DNA of 64,000 nt from assembly GCA_017618195.1 (NCBI GenBank), contig JAFZUW010000067.1:85938-149937 (forward strand). Direction: 5' to 3'. This DNA is from Lachnospiraceae bacterium (GTDB lineage: Bacteria; Bacillota; Clostridia; Lachnospirales; Lachnospiraceae). Within the stretch, counting starts at the first letter, position 1. Every line of letters begins with the position of its first letter. Shown in pieces: positions 15,444 through 24,613 of this stretch. The position numbers and the translations under genes are program-made. Below the pieces are notes generated by a model that was not told where the DNA came from, did no database searches, and worked only from the letters and a program-made list of their open reading frames with translations.

Positions 15444-17192
15444 ATGAAAATCAAGAAAGAAAAATGGGTGATTAAAAGACGGGGCGGGGCCATGGAAGAC
15501 ATGGTCTCGCAGCTCGGCATTACGCCGGCATTTGCCAGAATTCTCTGCGGAAGAGGTTACGATTCCGCGGAGAAGGCAGCCGCCTTTTTGTACCCGGACG
15601 GCGCGGAACTGAAACCTGCGGAGGCTTTGCCGGACGCAGAAAGGTTTTGCGCTTTTTTATTTCAGGCGAAAGAACAGGGAAAATGCGTCCGCGTGATCGG
15701 CGATTACGATGCGGACGGAGTGACCGCAACGTTTCTGATGACTGAGGGACTGCGCCGCTTCGGTATGGAGGTTGATTACCGGATTCCCGACCGGATCACG
15801 GACGGGTACGGAATCAGTGTTTCGATGGTGGAAGAAGCCGTTCGGGACGGTATCGGAGTCATCGTTACGGTGGATAACGGTATCGCAGCCGTCGAGCCGG
15901 TCAAAAAGGCAAAGGAGAACGGAATCATCGTTCTTATCACGGATCATCATGAACCGCAGGAGACCTTGCCGGAAGCAGATGCACTTGTTGATTTTAAGGT
16001 AAATCCGGATTATACCGGCGACCCGGTCTCGGGGGCCGTTGTTGCGGCTAAGATCGCGGACCTTCTGCTCAGAAAAGCCGGGCAGGAAGGCTTTCTTTAT
16101 GAGTATCCGGAAATTCTTGCGCTTTCCACGGTTGCCGATGTTATGGATCTGACCGGAGAGAACCGGGTTATCGTGAAGATGGGTCTTGCCAAGCCGGTAA
16201 GCCGGTGGAATCTCGGCCTCAGGTCGCTTGCGTCCGCGAACGGGCTTAAAACCGAACCGAAGGCGTATTCGCTCGGATTTGTCCTCGCGCCGTGCATCAA
16301 CGCGCTCGGAAGACTTAAAAAGGCCGACCCCGGCGTGGCGCTTTTAGCGGAAACGGACGAAGCGGAAGCAATGCGTCTTGCCGAGTCTTTGGTTGCCGCC
16401 AATGCGGTCCGAAAGGAAATGACGGCAAAGGCCATCGAAGATGCATGCAGAGAGATCGATGCAAGGGGCGAAGAGGAGATCCGCCCGATCGTTTACGTAT
16501 CGGAGGATTGTCACGAGAGCATCGCCGGAATCGTAGCCGGCAAGCTTCGTGAAAGGTATTACGTTCCCGCAATCGTGTTATGTAAGAGTGAGGACAATGC
16601 AGAAATACTGAAAGGGTCCGGGCGGAGCATCGAAGAGTATAATATCTTCGAAGGTCTGCAGGCGTGCAGCGACGATCTGATCAAATACGGCGGCCACGCT
16701 CAGGCTTGCGGACTGACGATCGCCGCGGATTCGTTCGAACGCTTCAAAGAGCGCTTTGAGGAGCATTTCCGCTCGGTAAGCGAAGGGGGTACCGAGAAGA
16801 TTGTGATCGATCTCGTGCTGCATTTTCCGGATATCACCGAGCAGCTGATCACGGAACTCGGACGGATGGAGCCGTTCGGCAAAGGAAACGCGAGGCCGGT
16901 GCTTGCATCCAGAAATGTTACTGTTCGTAAGATCAGCCATTTCGGGCGTTCGGTCAAATATACGAGGCTTCTTCTTTCGGATGAGACCGGAGCGAAGATC
17001 GGAGCCGTATATTTCGGTAATGCCGATGATTTTATAAAGAATTTGAAGGAACACTTCGGCGTTTCAGCGGTTGACGAAGCTTATGCCGCCCGCGGAACGA
17101 TTGCAATCCATATCCTTTATTCCGCGCAGAAGAGCTCTTACACGGGCGAGATCGAGCTGACGCTCGAGCATTATCAGTTCCCATCGGAATAG
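15444..17192 (+). CDS. recJ: single-stranded-DNA-specific exonuclease RecJ
   Basis: 5'-3' ssDNA exonuclease for recombination and mismatch repair. The 582-residue protein has the DHH motifs IGDYDADG, VTVDNGI and LITDHHEPQ, the DHHA1 motif YGGHAQACG, and a C-terminal OB fold (MEPFGKGNARPVL). The N-terminal KWVIKRRGG matches other RecJ proteins, supporting the start at 15444 even though the ribosome binding site is weak. It is near the short end of the family. Probably co-transcribed with secDF. Confidence 0.95.
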   Translation: MKIKKEKWVIKRRGGAMEDMVSQLGITPAFARILCGRGYDSAEKAAAFLYPDGAELKPAEALPDAERFCAFLFQAKEQGKCVRVIGDYDADGVTATFLMTEGLRRFGMEVDYRIPDRITDGYGISVSMVEEAVRDGIGVIVTVDNGIAAVEPVKKAKENGIIVLITDHHEPQETLPEADALVDFKVNPDYTGDPVSGAVVAAKIADLLLRKAGQEGFLYEYPEILALSTVADVMDLTGENRVIVKMGLAKPVSRWNLGLRSLASANGLKTEPKAYSLGFVLAPCINALGRLKKADPGVALLAETDEAEAMRLAESLVAANAVRKEMTAKAIEDACREIDARGEEEIRPIVYVSEDCHESIAGIVAGKLRERYYVPAIVLCKSEDNAEILKGSGRSIEEYNIFEGLQACSDDLIKYGGHAQACGLTIAADSFERFKERFEEHFRSVSEGGTEKIVIDLVLHFPDITEQLITELGRMEPFGKGNARPVLASRNVTVRKISHFGRSVKYTRLLLSDETGAKIGAVYFGNADDFIKNLKEHFGVSAVDEAYAARGTIAIHILYSAQKSSYTGEIELTLEHYQFPSE

Positions 17193-17202
17193 TCGGTTTT
17201 CC

Positions 17203-17231
17203 TTGCGGGATAACGGTCCTTGTGGTAATAT
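17203..17231 (+). promoter_or_regulatory. sigma-A promoter of pyrC
   Basis: TTGCGG, 17 nt, TAATAT, 37 nt before the pyrC start. No PyrR-type attenuator is seen. Confidence 0.6.
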
Positions 17232-17236
17232 GTTTG

Positions 17237-17250
17237 TGACTTAAAAGTCA
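17237..17250. promoter_or_regulatory. short palindrome at the pyrC start of transcription
   Basis: TGACTT and AAGTCA arms with a 2-base centre lie where transcription should start, a position suited to a repressor site. Speculative. Confidence 0.35.
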
Positions 17251-17268
17251 TTTGGAAAGGAGAACGGT

Positions 17269-18576
17269 ATGTTATTCGAAGGACGTATTGTATTGAAGGG
17301 CGGACACGTTGTCGATCCGGCAACCGGAGTGGATGATATCAGAGATATCCGTATGGATGACGGTATCGTTTTGGATGTTGAAAAAAGTATCACGCCTCAT
17401 CCCGAGGATCAGGTGATTTCCTGCGTTGGGCAGTATATATTCCCCGGATTCACGGATCTGCATGTGCATTTCCGCGATCCCGGCCAGACTTATAAAGAGA
17501 CGCTTATGACCGGAACGAGAGCGGCAGCGGCAGGCGGTTATACCGCGGTATGCCCGATGCCGAATACGGTTCCCGCAACGGACAGCATGGAGAAGATCTC
17601 CGTATTGCTGAAGCGATGCGCAGAGGAATCGGCAGTTAACGTATTTCCGATTTCGGCGGTTACAAAAGACCAGGCAGGCACGGAACTGGTAAACATTCCC
17701 GCTGTGAAGCTTGCCGGCGCGGTTGCGCTTTCCGAAGACGGCAAATCCGTCATGGACATCAAGCTTTACGAGAAGGCCATGAAGATTGCGGCAAAGGAAC
17801 ACATTCCGGTATTTGCCCACTGCGAGGAGAAGAATCTCGCTGCAGGCGGTGTGATCAACGCGGGAGAGAAGGCGGAAGCGCTCGGTCTTCCCGGAATCAG
17901 CAATGCAGTAGAGAATATTATTACCGCAAGAGATATCTTCCTTGCCGGAGAGACCGGAGCGAAGCTTCATCTGTGCCATTGCTCCACGAAGGAAAGCGTT
18001 GCGCTTGTTCTGCTTGCGAAGAAACTCGGCTATCAGGTTACGGCCGAGGCATGCCCGCATCATTTTGCGCTTTGCGATGAGGACATTCCGTGTGATGACG
18101 CCAATTACAAGATGAACCCTCCGCTTCGCAGCAAAGAAGACATGTATGCCGTCCGCGAAGGCTTGAAGAAAGGCATTATTGACTGCATTTCGACCGACCA
18201 TGCTCCTCATTCCGAGGAAGAAAAGGCGGAAGGCTTCTTTAAGGCTCCGTTCGGAATTACCGGACTTGAGACCTCATTTGCCTTAAGCTATACGACGCTT
18301 GTTCTTGAGGGCGGAATGAAGCTGATCGATCTGATCCGCGCAATGAGCACCAATCCCGCGAAGCTGATCGGATACCGCGGAGGCCAGATTTCGGTCGGAA
18401 AGCCGGCGGACATCGTAGTATGCTCGCTTGAGCAGTTCCGCGTGGACCGAAACACATTTGTCTCGAAGGGACATAATACGCCGTTCCACGGAAAGAAGCT
18501 TTACGGCAAAGTGCTTCGTACGTTTGTAAACGGCCGTATGGTTTACCAGAACCCGGATTGCGACATGCTGTTTTAA
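17269..18576 (+). CDS. pyrC: dihydroorotase
   Basis: Closes carbamoyl-aspartate to dihydroorotate in pyrimidine synthesis. The 435-residue protein has the amidohydrolase metal motif DLHVHFRDPG, the KLYEKAMKIA region, FAHCEE, LHLCHCS and STDHAPHSEEEK with the catalytic aspartate. This is the longer class I type typical of Firmicutes. GGAAAGGAG precedes the ATG. PyrF follows after a hairpin, so only two of the six pyrimidine steps are encoded here. Confidence 0.95.
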   Translation: MLFEGRIVLKGGHVVDPATGVDDIRDIRMDDGIVLDVEKSITPHPEDQVISCVGQYIFPGFTDLHVHFRDPGQTYKETLMTGTRAAAAGGYTAVCPMPNTVPATDSMEKISVLLKRCAEESAVNVFPISAVTKDQAGTELVNIPAVKLAGAVALSEDGKSVMDIKLYEKAMKIAAKEHIPVFAHCEEKNLAAGGVINAGEKAEALGLPGISNAVENIITARDIFLAGETGAKLHLCHCSTKESVALVLLAKKLGYQVTAEACPHHFALCDEDIPCDDANYKMNPPLRSKEDMYAVREGLKKGIIDCISTDHAPHSEEEKAEGFFKAPFGITGLETSFALSYTTLVLEGGMKLIDLIRAMSTNPAKLIGYRGGQISVGKPADIVVCSLEQFRVDRNTFVSKGHNTPFHGKKLYGKVLRTFVNGRMVYQNPDCDMLF

Positions 18577-18582
18577 ATAATC

Positions 18583-18610
18583 AACTGACCTGATCTTCAG
18601 GCGGTTTTTT
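18583..18610 (+). terminator. hairpin with U tract between pyrC and pyrF
   Basis: CCTGA/TCAGG core with AAC..GTT flanks and a six-T run ending at 18610. The pyrF ribosome binding site starts about 3 nt later, so this may attenuate pyrF or simply end pyrC transcripts. Confidence 0.6.
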
Positions 18611-18626
18611 GAAAGGATTTATACAT

Positions 18627-19556
18627 ATGATTTCGAAACTGATCAATGAGATTGTCAAGAAGGATGCGCCGATCGTTGTCGGACTCGATCCGATGCTTTC
18701 GTACATTCCCGACTTTGTTAAGGCGGATGCGTTCGCAAAATACGGCGAGACGCTCGAAGGGGCCGCAGAGGCGGTATGGCAGTACAACAAAGCGTTGGTG
18801 GACGCTACTTACGACCTGATTCCGTGCGTAAAGCCGCAGATCGCGATGTATGAGCAGTTCGGTATTCCCGGACTGATCGCTTATCAGAAGACGGTAGCTT
18901 ACTGTAAGGAGAAAGGTCTCGTTGTCATCGGTGACGTAAAGCGCGGCGACATCGGTTCGACCAGTGCGGCGTATGCGACGGCACATATCGGCACGATCAG
19001 CGTAGGAGCGAACACGTATGCTCCGTTTGACGAGGATTTTGCAACGGTTAACCCGTATCTCGGTTCGGACGGTGTAAAGCCTTTCCTTGACGTTTGCAAC
19101 GCGAACGACCGCGGCATATTCCTTCTTGTGAAGACGTCCAATCCTTCAAGCGGGGAGTTCCAGGACCGTCTGATCGACGGACGCCCGCTTTATGAGTGGG
19201 TCGGAGAGAAGGTTGCGGAATGGGGCAGCATGAGCATGGACGGTACATACAGCAACGTCGGCTGCGTTGTCGGCGCAACGTATCCCGAGATGGGCAAGAT
19301 CCTTCGTAAGATCATGCCGAACAACTACATCCTCGTGCCCGGCTACGGCGCGCAGGGCGGTACCGCGGAAGGCCTCAAGCCTTACTTCAACGAAGACGGA
19401 CTCGGCGCGATCGTCAATTCGTCGCGCGGAATCATTGCCGCATACAAGAAAGATTCTTATCTGAGCCGTTTCGGCGAGAAAGGCTATGCCGATGCGGCAA
19501 GACAGGCCGTCATCGATATGAAGAACGACATTAACGGAGCCGTTTTCGGACGGTAA
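18627..19556 (+). CDS. pyrF: orotidine 5'-phosphate decarboxylase, long type
   Basis: Decarboxylates OMP to UMP. The 309-residue protein is the long (type 2) form: VVGLDPML, VKPQIAMYEQFG, the catalytic VVIGDVKRGDIGSTSAAYA with Lys-x-x-Asp, and VPGYGAQGGTA phosphate loop. The start at 18627 has AAAGG 11 nt upstream; an in-frame ATG six codons earlier lies on the U tract of the hairpin and is rejected. It follows pyrC by 50 nt. Confidence 0.94.
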   Translation: MISKLINEIVKKDAPIVVGLDPMLSYIPDFVKADAFAKYGETLEGAAEAVWQYNKALVDATYDLIPCVKPQIAMYEQFGIPGLIAYQKTVAYCKEKGLVVIGDVKRGDIGSTSAAYATAHIGTISVGANTYAPFDEDFATVNPYLGSDGVKPFLDVCNANDRGIFLLVKTSNPSSGEFQDRLIDGRPLYEWVGEKVAEWGSMSMDGTYSNVGCVVGATYPEMGKILRKIMPNNYILVPGYGAQGGTAEGLKPYFNEDGLGAIVNSSRGIIAAYKKDSYLSRFGEKGYADAARQAVIDMKNDINGAVFGR

Positions 19557-19570
19557 ATGACCGATTGGTG

Positions 19571-19599
19571 TTGCATTTTCCGTAAGATTGTTATATATT
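19571..19599 (+). promoter_or_regulatory. sigma-A promoter of leuS
   Basis: TTGCAT, 17 nt, TATATT, 40 nt before the leuS start. The leader is too short for a T-box. Confidence 0.6.
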
Positions 19600-19639
19600 T
19601 TGATACAAATTTCGTGTGGTTCTAAAGGAGTTACGAGTT

Positions 19640-22078
19640 ATGGCTGCTTATGATTATTCCGCCATAGAAAAGAAATGGCAGAAGTACTGGGAGGAGCACG
19701 AGACGTTTAAGACGGACGTGTGGGACTTCTCGAAACCGAAATACTACGTATTGGATATGTTCCCGTATCCGTCGGGCGTAGGTCTTCATGCAGGTCATCC
19801 GGAAGGTTATACCGCAACGGATATCATGTCCCGTATGAAGCGTATGCAGGGCTACAACGTCCTTCATCCGATGGGATATGACTCATTCGGTCTCCCGGCG
19901 GAACAGTATGCCGTAACGACCGGACATCATCCGAACGGCTTTACGCAGGAGAATATCAAAACATTCGGAAAGCAGCTTCGTGAACTCGGATTTGACTACG
20001 ACTGGTCGAAGATGATCGCGACTTCGGATCCGGAGTTCTATAAGTGGACTCAGTGGATCTTTAAACAGCTGTACCTTGCCGGCTACGCAAAGTACATCGA
20101 CATGCCGGTTAACTGGTGTGAAGAACTCGGAACCGTTCTTTCTAATGACGAGGTAATCGACGGCAAGAGTGAGCGCGGCGGCTATCCGGTTGTCCGTAAG
20201 AACATGAAGCAGTGGGTTATCGACCAGCCCGCATTTGCCGAGCAGCTTCTGCAGGGTCTTGAAGAAGTTGACTGGCCCGAATCCACAAAGCTCATGCAGC
20301 AGAACTGGATCGGCAAGTCGACCGGTGTTGAGGTGAAATTTCAGATCGTCGGAGGCGGAGAGTTCTCCATCTTCACGACCTGTATTGAGACGATTTACGG
20401 TATTACCTTTATGGTACTGGCTCCGGACGGAGAGATTGTGAAGACGCTTCTTGACCGCGTGCAGAACCGCGCGGAGGTTGACGCGTATATCGCGGAAACG
20501 CTTAAGAAGAACGATATGGACCGTACCGAGCTCAACAAGACGAAGTCCGGCTGCGAGCTGAAGGGCGTTACCTGTATTAACCCCGTTAACGGCCGCGAAG
20601 TCCGCATGTTCATCGGTGATTTCGTACTTGCCAATTACGGAACCGGCGCCGTTATGGCGGTTCCGTCCCATGACCAGAGAGACTTTGAGTACGCGATTGC
20701 GCACAATATCGATATGCTTCAGGTCATCGACGGTGACGAAAAGCTCGGCCATGTCGATGTCAGCGGACAGGCATTTGAAAAGGGCGATTATCTCGGAAAA
20801 GGCTACCGCCTGATCAACTCCGAAGAGTTCACCGGTCTTACCGTTGAAGAGGCTAAGGAAGCCATCACCTCGAAGCTTGAGAAGATGGGTGTTGCAAAAC
20901 GTACCGTTAACTATCATTTCCGTGAGTGGATCTTCGCCCGCCAGCGTTACTGGGGCGAGCCCGTGCCGGTAGTTCATACCGAGGACGGCGGCATCCACGT
21001 TCTGGACGATGACGAGCTGCCGCTTGTTCTGCCTGAACTTGACGATTATAAGGGTCACAACGGCAAGGCTCCGCTTGAAAACGCGACCGAGTGGAAGAAG
21101 TACGATAAGAACGGCATCAAGGGTACCCGTGAGACATCGACGATGCCCGGTTCCGCAGGTTCTTCGTGGTATTTCCTTCGTTATATCGATCCGCACAACG
21201 ACAAGCAGCTGGCGGATCCCGAGCTTTTGAAGCACTGGATGCCGGTTGACCTTTACATCGGCGGACCGGAGCATGCGGTAGGGCACCTGATGTACAGCCG
21301 TATCTGGAACCGTTTCCTTTACGACAAAGGCATCGCGCCGACCAAGGAACCGTTCAAGAAGCTGATCCACCAGGGCATGATCCTCGGTTCGAACGGCATC
21401 AAGATGGGCAAGCGTTTCCCTGAGTACGTAGTCAATCCGAGCGATATCGTTCGCGATTTCGGTGCCGACACGCTTCGTCTGTATCTGATGTTTATGGGCC
21501 CGCTTGAGGTAAGCAAGCCATGGAGCAACACCGGTGTTGAGGGCGCGAAGAAGTTCCTGAACCGTGTATGGACGTTCTTCACGGAGACGGCAAATATCAA
21601 AGATGACGCCGCTAAGGACCTTGAAAAGGTTTATCACCAGACGGTCAAGAAGGTTACGAACGACTTCGAAAAGATTGCATTTAACACTGCGATCAGCCAG
21701 ATGATGATCTTCGTGAACGCCTGCTACAAGACCGGCAGCTGTCCGAAGGAATATGCAGAGGGCTTCGTAAAGATGCTCAGCTGTATATGCCCGCATATCT
21801 GCGAAGAGATGTGGAGCATTCTCGGTCACGAAGGCACCATCGCCTACGAGGCTTGGCCCGTATATGACGAAGCAAAGACCAAGGAAGATACGATTGAGAT
21901 CGCCGTTCAGGTAAACGGTAAAGTCCGTGCGAAAGTCAACGTTACTCTCGAAGAGGACGAAGACGCCGTATGGGCGAAGATCCTCGAATCCGACGCGAAC
22001 CGCTTCATCGACGGCTTCACCGTTGTGAAGAAGATTTACGTAAAGGGCAAGATCTTCAATATCGTAGTGAAACAGTAA
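19640..22078 (+). CDS. leuS: leucyl-tRNA synthetase
   Basis: Charges tRNA-Leu. The 812-residue class I enzyme shows FPYPSGVGLHAGHPEGYTATDI with the HIGH motif as HAGH, the CP1 editing domain (TTCIETIYGITFMVLAP; YGTGAVMAVPSHDQRD with the editing Asp), and MPGSAGSSWYFLRYIDP. The KMSKS loop reads KMGKR, a variant that keeps the first lysine but lacks the serine. The start at 19640 has AAAGGAG 10 nt upstream. A bidirectional terminator separates it from luxS. Confidence 0.96.
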   Translation: MAAYDYSAIEKKWQKYWEEHETFKTDVWDFSKPKYYVLDMFPYPSGVGLHAGHPEGYTATDIMSRMKRMQGYNVLHPMGYDSFGLPAEQYAVTTGHHPNGFTQENIKTFGKQLRELGFDYDWSKMIATSDPEFYKWTQWIFKQLYLAGYAKYIDMPVNWCEELGTVLSNDEVIDGKSERGGYPVVRKNMKQWVIDQPAFAEQLLQGLEEVDWPESTKLMQQNWIGKSTGVEVKFQIVGGGEFSIFTTCIETIYGITFMVLAPDGEIVKTLLDRVQNRAEVDAYIAETLKKNDMDRTELNKTKSGCELKGVTCINPVNGREVRMFIGDFVLANYGTGAVMAVPSHDQRDFEYAIAHNIDMLQVIDGDEKLGHVDVSGQAFEKGDYLGKGYRLINSEEFTGLTVEEAKEAITSKLEKMGVAKRTVNYHFREWIFARQRYWGEPVPVVHTEDGGIHVLDDDELPLVLPELDDYKGHNGKAPLENATEWKKYDKNGIKGTRETSTMPGSAGSSWYFLRYIDPHNDKQLADPELLKHWMPVDLYIGGPEHAVGHLMYSRIWNRFLYDKGIAPTKEPFKKLIHQGMILGSNGIKMGKRFPEYVVNPSDIVRDFGADTLRLYLMFMGPLEVSKPWSNTGVEGAKKFLNRVWTFFTETANIKDDAAKDLEKVYHQTVKKVTNDFEKIAFNTAISQMMIFVNACYKTGSCPKEYAEGFVKMLSCICPHICEEMWSILGHEGTIAYEAWPVYDEAKTKEDTIEIAVQVNGKVRAKVNVTLEEDEDAVWAKILESDANRFIDGFTVVKKIYVKGKIFNIVVKQ

Positions 22079-22092
22079 TATCGGTATAATAA

Positions 22093-22130
22093 AAGAGGCC
22101 GTCGCTTGAAGCGATGGCCTCTTGTTATTT
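22093..22130. terminator. bidirectional terminator between leuS and luxS
   Basis: AAGAGGCC-G-TCGC pairs with GCGA-T-GGCCTCTT around a short loop; T-rich stretches lie on both sides for both strands. Confidence 0.85.
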
Positions 22131-22163
22131 GTGATGATTGCCTTTCGGCTCAATCCAATTTCC

Positions 22164-22643
22164 TTATGCAGGATAAGTGTAATGCTCCGGCGTGAAGTTA
22201 TCTAATACCTCGCGGGTGAACTTCTCAGCGAAGTAACTTGCCATCGGCAGGTTGAAATCAAGATAGTTTCCGCAGCAGTCCGGTGTAGCGCCCGGAATAT
22301 CAGAGTCGTAATTGCGGATAAAAGTGAACATGTTTTTAATAAGATCATAAATATCCGTTGACTTCAGGTCGCCCGTCAGGATGAGATAGAAGCCGGTGCG
22401 GCATCCCATCGGTCCGAAATAGATGACTTTCGACTGCCATTCGGGGTCGTTACGAACGAACGTTGCGCCGAGATGCTCGATAGCGTGAACTTCGGCAGTG
22501 TTCATTGCGGGTTCGTAATTCGGACGGCATACACGGATGTCAAATGTGGTAACGACATTACCGTTTACATCGTCCTTTCTGGAAACGTAAATACCCGGCA
22601 GAAGGCGGGTGTGATCAACTTTAAAACTTTCTATGAGTTTCAT
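22164..22643 (-). CDS. luxS: S-ribosylhomocysteine lyase (AI-2 synthesis)
   Basis: Splits S-ribosylhomocysteine to homocysteine and DPD, the precursor of autoinducer-2. The 159-residue protein carries the metal site HAIEH (HxxEH) and the catalytic Cys in GPMGCRTGFYL. The start at 22643 has AGGAGG 7-12 nt upstream; codons further upstream are out of family. No pfs or other activated-methyl-cycle genes adjoin it. Confidence 0.95.
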   Translation of the reverse strand: MKLIESFKVDHTRLLPGIYVSRKDDVNGNVVTTFDIRVCRPNYEPAMNTAEVHAIEHLGATFVRNDPEWQSKVIYFGPMGCRTGFYLILTGDLKSTDIYDLIKNMFTFIRNYDSDIPGATPDCCGNYLDFNLPMASYFAEKFTREVLDNFTPEHYTYPA

Positions 22644-22803
22644 AGGAAGACCTCCTAAAATGAATTCTTTAATATAACTATTATAGTCCCGGGGATGGAT
22701 TATTTCAAACAAAAACTTGTATTATCTCGGCATTTTCCGCCCATATTTCGTGGGAATGACAAATAATACATCACGACGGTTTCCTTTTCCGCGGGAAGTG
22801 TTG

Positions 22804-22809
22804 TATAAT
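22804..22809 (+). promoter_or_regulatory. -10 box of the 2-hydroxyacid dehydrogenase gene
   Basis: Consensus TATAAT 34 nt before the start; no good -35 hexamer at the right distance. Confidence 0.45.
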
Positions 22810-22843
22810 ATACGCGAACAAAGCGAAAAGAGAGGAATTCGCA

Positions 22844-23803
22844 ATGAAAATCGTTTTTTTGGAAGTCAATACGCTCGGCAAGGACGTGACGCTTGAGCGG
22901 TTTAAAGAGCTCGGCGATGTGGTCACTTATCCGCTTTCGGATCCTGCGGAAAATGCGAACCGCATTAAGGATGCCGACATCGTTGTCGTGAACAAAATCC
23001 CGGTGAATGATTCGCTGCTTAAAGATGCACCCAATGTAAAGCTCGTGTGCCTTACCGCGACCGGCACGAACAATGTCGATTTCGATTATACGAATAGCAA
23101 AGGCATTGCGGTTGCGAACGTCAGGGGCTACTCGACGGAGAGCGTTGTACAGCATACGTTCGCGATGCTTTTCTACCTGTACGAGAAGCTTTCATATTAC
23201 GACAATTTCGTCAAATCGGAAGAATACGTCCGTAACGATGTGTTCAGCCATTTTACGGTTCCTTTCCGCGAGCTTTGCGGGAAGACATGGGGCATTATCG
23301 GACTCGGAACGATCGGCATGCGTGTAGCGGAAACCGCGAAGGCATTCGGATGCAAGGTGATCTATTACAGTACGAGCGGAAAGCACGACTGCGAAACATA
23401 CGAAAGAAAGAGTCTTGAAGACCTTTTAAAGGAGTCGGATATCGTTTCAATCCACGCGCCGTTAAATGCGGACACATTTCAATTAATGAATAAAGAACGC
23501 TTTGCTTTAATGAAGAAGGAGGCAATCTTACTGAACCTCGGACGAGGACCGATCATCAAAGAGGACGATCTCGCGGAAGCTCTTCAAAGCGGTATGATCG
23601 CAGGAGCGGGACTTGACGTTTTGTGCGCGGAGCCGATGGCAAAGGACAATCCGCTTATTCCGATCAAGGACTCAACGAAGCTTCTGATCACGCCGCATAT
23701 CGCATGGGCAACCGTTGAAGCGAGACAGCGCTGCGCCGACGAAGTATATGAGAACATTAAGGCATATTTCCGGGGAGAGAAGCGGAATATCGTGACCGCA
23801 TAA
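22844..23803 (+). CDS. D-2-hydroxyacid dehydrogenase (glycerate dehydrogenase-like)
   Basis: NAD(P)-dependent reduction of a 2-oxo acid, probably hydroxypyruvate or glyoxylate. The 319-residue protein has the dinucleotide motif GIIGLGTIGMRVAE and the catalytic set: Arg in LNLGRGPII, Glu in GLDVLCAEPM and His in ITPHIAWATVEAR. The exact substrate is not fixed by sequence. GAGAGGAA lies upstream. A terminator follows. Confidence 0.88.
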   Translation: MKIVFLEVNTLGKDVTLERFKELGDVVTYPLSDPAENANRIKDADIVVVNKIPVNDSLLKDAPNVKLVCLTATGTNNVDFDYTNSKGIAVANVRGYSTESVVQHTFAMLFYLYEKLSYYDNFVKSEEYVRNDVFSHFTVPFRELCGKTWGIIGLGTIGMRVAETAKAFGCKVIYYSTSGKHDCETYERKSLEDLLKESDIVSIHAPLNADTFQLMNKERFALMKKEAILLNLGRGPIIKEDDLAEALQSGMIAGAGLDVLCAEPMAKDNPLIPIKDSTKLLITPHIAWATVEARQRCADEVYENIKAYFRGEKRNIVTA

Positions 23804-23901
23804 ACACTTTGCGGGAGCGGAAATACATGGCTGCGGAATGATCCGGTCCCGGAGCTATCCCTTATAGACGAACTGCCTTGAAAAAATACGGCAATTTCAC
23901 C

Positions 23902-23931
23902 AAAAAGCACCCCTTTTTCGGGGTGTTTTCT
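23902..23931 (+). terminator. terminator after the dehydrogenase gene
   Basis: CACCCC/GGGGTG stem extended by A-T pairs, loop TTTTTC, then TTTTCTATT. Confidence 0.75.
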
Positions 23932-23933
23932 AT

Positions 23934-24049
23934 TACTAAACAAAAAGTTTTATAAAATGGTATTTTCCTATTGCTTTTCAAAACCGTACGTGTATAATAA
24001 TAGTCGTTTGGTTTACTATTTGCACATTTTTTGTTTAGTATTCATAAAC
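23934..24049. promoter_or_regulatory. candidate operators of the XRE-cupin regulator
   Basis: Three copies of the same 8-mer with one variable base, GTTTA(C/G)TA, surround the promoter: inverted at 23934-23941 (TACTAAAC), direct at 24011-24018 and at 24033-24040. The two direct copies start exactly 22 bp apart, two helical turns. The last is also an arm of GTTTA-N7-TAAAC (24033-24049). Fits autoregulation; inference. Confidence 0.5.
23971..23998 (+). promoter_or_regulatory. sigma-A promoter of the polyamine transport operon
   Basis: TTGCTT, 16 nt, TATAAT, 65 nt before the regulator gene start. Confidence 0.65.
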
Positions 24050-24062
24050 GGGAGGAGCCGTA

Positions 24063-24596
24063 ATGGAAATCGGACATAAACTGAAGCAGATGCGTGTCCG
24101 CCAGAACTTAACGCTGGAGGAACTGGCGAGCCGGTGCGAACTGACGAAAGGCTTTCTTTCCCAGGTAGAGAGAAACCTGACATCACCGTCCATCGTAACG
24201 CTGAGCGATATTCTGGAGGCGCTCGGAAGCTCTCTCGGAGAGTTTTTCGGCGAAGAAAAGCAGGAGAGGATCGTATTCCATAAGAACGACTTCTTCGTGG
24301 ACGAAAAGGAAGACTACATCGTCAACTGGATCGTTCCGAATTCCCAGAAGAACGAAATGGAGCCGATTTTGATCGAGATTCCCCCGAAGAGCAGTTCATT
24401 TGTCGTAAACCCGCATAACGGCGAGGAGTTCGGCTATGTGCTCGACGGAATGATCACACTCGACATCGGAGGCAAGGCAAGCGCGGTCCGAAAGGGCGAG
24501 ACCTTCTACTTAAAAGGCAGGGAAGACCATTCCATTTCCAATAAGGCAACCAAGACGGCTAAGGTTTTGTGGATCTCCACACCGCCTATTTTCTGA
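24063..24596 (+). CDS. XRE-cupin transcriptional regulator (PuuR-like)
   Basis: A 177-residue protein with an N-terminal XRE helix-turn-helix (residues ~8-58: [36 protein letters not shown]) and a C-terminal cupin (~108-172: [36 protein letters not shown]). This is the layout of PuuR and related regulators that sense small molecules through the cupin. It lies 17 nt before potA and on the same promoter, so it most likely regulates polyamine uptake in response to a polyamine. Candidate operators flank the promoter. Confidence 0.9.
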   Translation: MEIGHKLKQMRVRQNLTLEELASRCELTKGFLSQVERNLTSPSIVTLSDILEALGSSLGEFFGEEKQERIVFHKNDFFVDEKEDYIVNWIVPNSQKNEMEPILIEIPPKSSSFVVNPHNGEEFGYVLDGMITLDIGGKASAVRKGETFYLKGREDHSISNKATKTAKVLWISTPPIF

Positions 24597-24613
24597 TATA
24601 CGGAGGAACGGAT

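Noticed and set aside
17272-18210. 312-codon open frame antisense to pyrC
   Set aside because: Shadow frame of pyrC with no family signature.
19557-19639. T-box leader before leuS (and before serS at 51929-51987)
   Set aside because: Leaders of ~40-60 nt, without specifier stems or the T-box TGGNACC motif.
19883-22153. 756-codon open frame antisense to leuS
   Set aside because: No homology pattern, no ribosome binding site; produced by the codon bias of leuS. Low-complexity, Leu/Val/Arg-rich translation.
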